NCBI GenBank assembly: GCA_021106655.1 | Contig: JAIOTT010000286.1 | Coordinates: 1 to 9,280 of the forward strand | DNA: 9,280 bases | Source of the DNA: Bacteroidales bacterium | GTDB taxonomy: Bacteria > Bacteroidota > Bacteroidia > Bacteroidales > SMBSF77 | Reading direction: 5' to 3' | Shown: piece by piece, positions 5,566-9,280 of the stretch | Position numbering within the stretch: position 1 is the first letter of the stretch | Layout of the letters: each line of letters begins with the position of its first letter | Position numbers and translations under genes: made by a program | The notes under the pieces: generated by a model | What the model was told of the DNA's origin: nothing | Seen by the model: only the letters and a program-made list of their open reading frames with translations | Databases searched by the model: none

Positions 5566-8500
5566 ATGAAAAAATATTTACTCTTTAGCGTTTTCCTTCT
5601 TACGACATATCTCATTACGGCTCAGACCAATGCTTTTCATGAAAACTTTGAATCACCTTCTTTTGCTGACAGCGTAACATCAACACAAACTGTTCCGGGT
5701 ACAGATGACTGGGCTTTAAGTAACATTTTATCTTCAGGCGGTCAATATTCTGATTCTTGTTCAACGCTGCCACTTGTAACATCTTATCTCACAACTGACA
5801 CATTTACAACATTAGGAAAGTATGTGGTTTATTTTGATTTTGATCAAATATGTAAAGTTGACTTTCTGGATATTGCCAGAATAGACATTTCTGTTGATAG
5901 TGGAGCAACATGGACTGATTTGACAGGTAATGAATACCTTGGTAGCGCTCTTAACTTTGCTACTCTCGGCAGGTTTAACTCCAGCTCCTATGGTAACGAC
6001 TGGCTTCCCGGAAATGGAGCTGCAATACCTGATAATTCCTGGTGGAAGCATGAAAGATTTGATCTGTCGGCTCTTGCTTCTGATGAAGCTTCTGTTATTT
6101 TGAGATTTTATCTTGCCGATGGTGGAGCTCCCGGTTCAAGTGGTAACTACGGATGGCTGGTTGATAACATAATAGTCAGAGCTTCTGTTTCTGAACTGGA
6201 CCCACCTGTAATTGTTATTCTTCCCCCGGTTCTGACAAATACAGTTTACCATTTAGGGCCCTATAACATCAAGGCTGAGATCACTGATGCTAGTGGAATT
6301 GACACTGCCTTGCTTGTTTATAATATTAATACAGGAATAAATGATACTGTGGGTATGACTGTTATTAATGGAGATACATTCGCTGCTACTATTCCGGCAG
6401 TAAATGACCTGGATACAGTATGCTATCATGTTGTTGCATGGGATGCATCTATAGCACGCAATATGGCAAAAGAGCCAACATCTGCATGTATAGAATTTGT
6501 TGCATCATCGGGTATCACCTTCCCTTTTCTTGATAACTTCGACATAGTAGATCTCTGGACTCCTTCTTCCAATTCAACTTCTTCTAACTGGGAGCTGGGA
6601 ACACCGAATTATGGTGTGACAAATAATGCATATACTGTTCCTAATTCCTGGGACATTAATCTTACATCTGCATACGGAGCAAGCGCAGATGCTACTATAA
6701 CATCTCCTGTGTTTGACTTTTCCAGTGCTGTTAGTGCAACATTATCTGTTTGGCTAAATTATTATACAGAACAAAGTTGGGATGGAACAAGACTGGAATA
6801 CACAACTAATGGTATTACCTGGCAGGTTCTGGGTACACAAAATGATCCAAATGGTGTGAACTGGTATAATATGGCAAGTATCATTTCTAGCGGCCTGCCT
6901 GCATGGGCAGGAACTTCAAATGGATGGTTCGAAGCACAATATGACCTTAGCTTCCTGAATCTTACAATTGGAGCCGTACAGTTTCGCTTTATCTTTACCT
7001 CTGATGCCTCCGTTCAGTATGATGGTGTTTCAATAGATAATTTTGCAATCCTGGTTCCCGCTCCACAAGATGTTGCTGTTACTAACATTATTACACCTGC
7101 TGATGGATGCGGACTTGGAGATGAAACCGTAAGTATTGACATTTATAACGGGGGTTTGGATACTATTAACGGCAATCTTACTGCAAGCTATTTTCTTTAT
7201 GGTGTTACCACCCCGGTAACAGAAGTTATTACAGCTGTTATCCCGCCTGCTCACACAATTACTCATAATTTTTCAACTACAGCAGATCTTTCAGTTACCA
7301 CAAATGACGTTACTTTTGAAATAGTTGCTTACGCTGATCTTCTTAATGATCCTAATCCATATAATGATACTACAAAGAAATCTGTTATTTCAGGCCATGT
7401 CCCTGTTGATCCGATTGTCAGCAATGCAAATATCCCTTATGGTACTAATACAACACTTACTGCCACATCAACTTATCCTATATCCTGGTATGATGTTGCT
7501 GTTGGAGGCACTGCAATAGGCAATGGCTCTACCTATGACACTCCGCTCTTATATGGAATGACAATTTATTATGTTGATGTTGAGTCAACAACAGGTACTG
7601 GTTGCAAAAGCAACAGGGTGCCGGATACTGTATTCGTTGGTGGCGTTCCGCCTATTGATGCAAGTGCTGTTGAGATGCTCTCTCCTGTCAGTGATTTTAA
7701 CCTGACAGCATCTGAAGTTGTGACAGTGAAGTTTAAAAACTATGGAACACTACTAATCTCTAACTTCCCTGTATATTATTCTATCGATGGAGGAACTCCA
7801 TTAGTTGATACAATTTATACAGTTTTAAATACACTTGATACTGTTATCCATACTTTCAGTGTTGACGCTGATCTTTCAGCCTTTGGTGTTTATGAGTTCA
7901 AAGCATGGGTTACTGTCGCCGGTGATAACAACCAGGTAAATGATACTGTTATTGTAGATATTGAGAATATGATGTTCAACTACTGCCAGTCATATTCAAC
8001 TTCTGCTGCTGCATATGAAGATATTGGCAATGTAACTATCAGTAATTTAAATAATGGTAATCCTCTTCCTGCTTCAAATAACCCAACAGCAACGCAGGCA
8101 TATACTGACTTTACATATTTACCTCCTGTACAGTTGGCACCGGGAGTTACATATCCAATATCCGTAAGCCAGATTTCTTCATCAGGGCAATATGCCTGTG
8201 ATGTAAAAGTATATATTGACTATAACAGGAACGGGGTGTTTGACACACCTGCTGAAACAGTTTTTAGTGGTAATACTACAAACTCTTTATTGACTGTTAC
8301 AGGGAATGTAATTGTGCCATATACTGCAAACCCGGGAATAACAATGATGAGAGTGGTTCTGGATGAAACCGGCATTGCTCCGCCTTGCGGCACCTACTTA
8401 TGGGGTGAAACTGAAGATTATCTTGCAATGATAGTCCCTCCTATACCACAGGATGCAGGTGTAATTGAGATAGTTCAACCTCAAGCTATTGAAATAGAAG

Positions 8501-9280
8501 CAAGCATTATTCCTGTTCAGGTTATAATTAAAAACTTCGGTACTGATACTTTATTCAGTATGGATATCGATTATAAATTAAATGGAGGGCTTGCTATAAG
8601 TACTCCATGGAATGGAGCTCTTGCCCCAACAGCAACTGAAACAGTTATTTTACCGGATATAACTGTTCCGGTTCTTGACAACAGCATATGTGCATATACT
8701 ATTGTTACAGGTGATTTGAATGATTTTAATGATGAGACTTGTAAAAATTTCTATGGTGATCCTTTACAAAATGCTGAGGCTTATGAGCTGTCAACACCTG
8801 TCTCTGCATGTGGACTGGGTATTGAAAATGTCACTTTAAGGATAGTTAACGTAGGTTTGAATGATATCAACGGGAACCTGAGTGCAAATTATCTTGCTAT
8901 CGGAGGCAATACTGTTACTGAAGCGGTAACAACTACAATTGCACCGGGCGACACCCTGGATTACATCTTTAATGCAACAATAGATATGAGTACAACTCTT
9001 TATGATTCAACTTTCGAATTTGTTGCATGGGTTGATTTAATGTTTGATCCTATCTTTAATAATGATTCAGTAACATTATCAGTTTTATCTGCACACATTC
9101 CTCCTCCTCCTGCAGTAAGTAATGTTTTTATTCCATATGGCAATGTAGCAAACCTTACAGCAGGTTCTCTTGACTCCTTATTCTGGTTTGATGTGGCTAC
9201 AGGGGGTGTTGAGATAGCAACCGGACCAAACTATACTACACCTGTACTATATGCAACAACTCTATATTTTGTTGAAGCCC
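5566..9280 (+). CDS. Very large secreted multidomain surface protein (adhesin-like; 3' end outside window)
   Basis: The frame from the ATG at 5566 stays open for 1238 codons to the window edge. Residues 1-19 form a signal peptide (MKKYLLFSVFLLTTYLITA, cleavage before Gln20). Domains read by eye: jelly-roll 1, MAM/cleaved-adhesin-like (about 24-205: ISVDSGATWTDL, GWLVDNIIV); an Ig/Fn3-like stretch (about 210-315); jelly-roll 2 (about 318-497: NWELGTPN, ATITSPVFDFS, YDGVSIDNFAI); CARDB-like 1 (about 501-608); Ig-like 1 (613-692); CARDB-like 2 (about 697-802); GEVED (about 806-956: YC at 806-807, IDYNRNGVFD at 884-893, PCG, WGETEDY at 946-952); CARDB-like 3 (about 962-1065); CARDB-like 4 (about 1068-1176); Ig-like 2 (1179 to the edge). 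It is rich in Thr, Asn, Asp and Val and poor in Lys/Arg, typical of exported beta-sandwich proteins. No catalytic domain is visible. Such proteins usually end in a type IX sorting domain, which would lie beyond the window (inference). The role is probably adhesion or matrix building; the ligand is unknown. Confidence 0.88.
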   Translation, partial: MKKYLLFSVFLLTTYLITAQTNAFHENFESPSFADSVTSTQTVPGTDDWALSNILSSGGQYSDSCSTLPLVTSYLTTDTFTTLGKYVVYFDFDQICKVDFLDIARIDISVDSGATWTDLTGNEYLGSALNFATLGRFNSSSYGNDWLPGNGAAIPDNSWWKHERFDLSALASDEASVILRFYLADGGAPGSSGNYGWLVDNIIVRASVSELDPPVIVILPPVLTNTVYHLGPYNIKAEITDASGIDTALLVYNINTGINDTVGMTVINGDTFAATIPAVNDLDTVCYHVVAWDASIARNMAKEPTSACIEFVASSGITFPFLDNFDIVDLWTPSSNSTSSNWELGTPNYGVTNNAYTVPNSWDINLTSAYGASADATITSPVFDFSSAVSATLSVWLNYYTEQSWDGTRLEYTTNGITWQVLGTQNDPNGVNWYNMASIISSGLPAWAGTSNGWFEAQYDLSFLNLTIGAVQFRFIFTSDASVQYDGVSIDNFAILVPAPQDVAVTNIITPADGCGLGDETVSIDIYNGGLDTINGNLTASYFLYGVTTPVTEVITAVIPPAHTITHNFSTTADLSVTTNDVTFEIVAYADLLNDPNPYNDTTKKSVISGHVPVDPIVSNANIPYGTNTTLTATSTYPISWYDVAVGGTAIGNGSTYDTPLLYGMTIYYVDVESTTGTGCKSNRVPDTVFVGGVPPIDASAVEMLSPVSDFNLTASEVVTVKFKNYGTLLISNFPVYYSIDGGTPLVDTIYTVLNTLDTVIHTFSVDADLSAFGVYEFKAWVTVAGDNNQVNDTVIVDIENMMFNYCQSYSTSAAAYEDIGNVTISNLNNGNPLPASNNPTATQAYTDFTYLPPVQLAPGVTYPISVSQISSSGQYACDVKVYIDYNRNGVFDTPAETVFSGNTTNSLLTVTGNVIVPYTANPGITMMRVVLDETGIAPPCGTYLWGETEDYLAMIVPPIPQDAGVIEIVQPQAIEIEASIIPVQVIIKNFGTDTLFSMDIDYKLNGGLAISTPWNGALAPTATETVILPDITVPVLDNSICAYTIVTGDLNDFNDETCKNFYGDPLQNAEAYELSTPVSACGLGIENVTLRIVNVGLNDINGNLSANYLAIGGNTVTEAVTTTIAPGDTLDYIFNATIDMSTTLYDSTFEFVAWVDLMFDPIFNNDSVTLSVLSAHIPPPPAVSNVFIPYGNVANLTAGSLDSLFWFDVATGGVEIATGPNYTTPVLYATTLYFVEA
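7066..7584 (+). repeat. Internal duplication, copy A (CARDB-like plus Ig-like unit)
   Basis: Codes for residues 501-673 of the large surface protein. It shares landmarks in the same order with copy B: CGLG (515-518), G-L-D-x-INGNL, VTEVIT, FEIVAYADL..DP, then SNANIPYG, SWYDVAVGG, and TP.LY..T.YYV. The Ig-like part (613-673) aligns without gaps to copy B with about 29 of 60 identical residues, counted by hand. The duplication is visible at protein level and is diverged at DNA level. Confidence 0.75.
8767..9280 (+). repeat. Internal duplication, copy B (CARDB-like plus Ig-like unit, reaches window edge)
   Basis: Codes for residues 1068-1238, matching copy A: CGLG (1082-1085), VGLNDINGNL, VTEAVT, FEFVAWVDL..DP, then SNVFIPYG, FWFDVATGG and TPVLYATTLYFV. 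The copies are separated by CARDB-like 2, GEVED and CARDB-like 3, so the repeat is not a simple tandem. It suggests that a larger period may recur beyond the window. Confidence 0.75.

Noticed and set aside
5812..7519. Two minus-strand frames (79 and 78 codons) and one + frame (64 codons) in the 5.8-7.5 kb region
   Set aside because: All lie inside the continuous 1238-codon frame with a signal peptide and recognisable domains; they are shadows.
7000..9280. Possible CRISPR or tandem DNA repeat array in the repetitive-looking 3' half
   Set aside because: Similarity is between protein domains over hundreds of bases; there are no short identical repeats with regular spacers.
1..9280. tRNA, rRNA, insertion sequence or phage genes
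   Set aside because: No transposase motifs, no terminal repeats flanking genes, and no tRNA or rRNA sequence was recognised on either strand by eye.

Overview
The window looks like a low-GC chromosome segment from a member of the Bacteroidota. This rests on recognisable protein families, not on any search. The evidence is an ExbB-ExbD-TonB cluster followed directly by folC, a Bacteroidota-style NhaD antiporter, near-absent Shine-Dalgarno sequences, and a very large secreted mosaic protein of the kind exported by the type IX secretion system (GEVED, CARDB-like, Ig-like and jelly-roll modules).

Layout. Bases 2-163 (+) are the last 53 codons of anmK (anhydro-N-acetylmuramic acid kinase). It converges on nhaD (187-1605, minus), a 12-13 helix Na+/H+ antiporter. 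A 304-base divergent intergenic region (1606-1909) holds a candidate nhaD promoter, a dyad and a strong unexplained hairpin. The + strand cluster exbB (1910-2617), exbD (2768-3181), tonB (3184-3987) and folC (3987-5273) follows. The last three are tightly packed, and tonB and folC overlap by one base. exbB and exbD are separated by 150 bases that carry a long imperfect inverted repeat. After a weak terminator and an AT-rich spacer (5274-5565), a single reading frame runs from an ATG at 5566 off the end of the window. It is at least 1238 codons with no stop, begins with a signal peptide and consists of repeated beta-sandwich modules.

How the genes fit together. ExbB/ExbD form the inner-membrane proton channel and TonB carries its energy to outer-membrane transporters. 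NhaD exchanges Na+ for H+ across the same membrane, so both transcription units act on the ion gradients of the inner membrane. AnmK (cell-wall recycling) and FolC (folate polyglutamylation) are housekeeping genes. The large surface protein is probably an independent unit used outside the cell.

I did not find a clearly new molecular system. The points most worth a second look are the giant open-ended surface protein with its internal duplication, the inverted repeat inside the exbB-exbD gap, the glutamine in ExbB where E. coli ExbB has its key glutamate, and the hairpin between nhaD and exbB.
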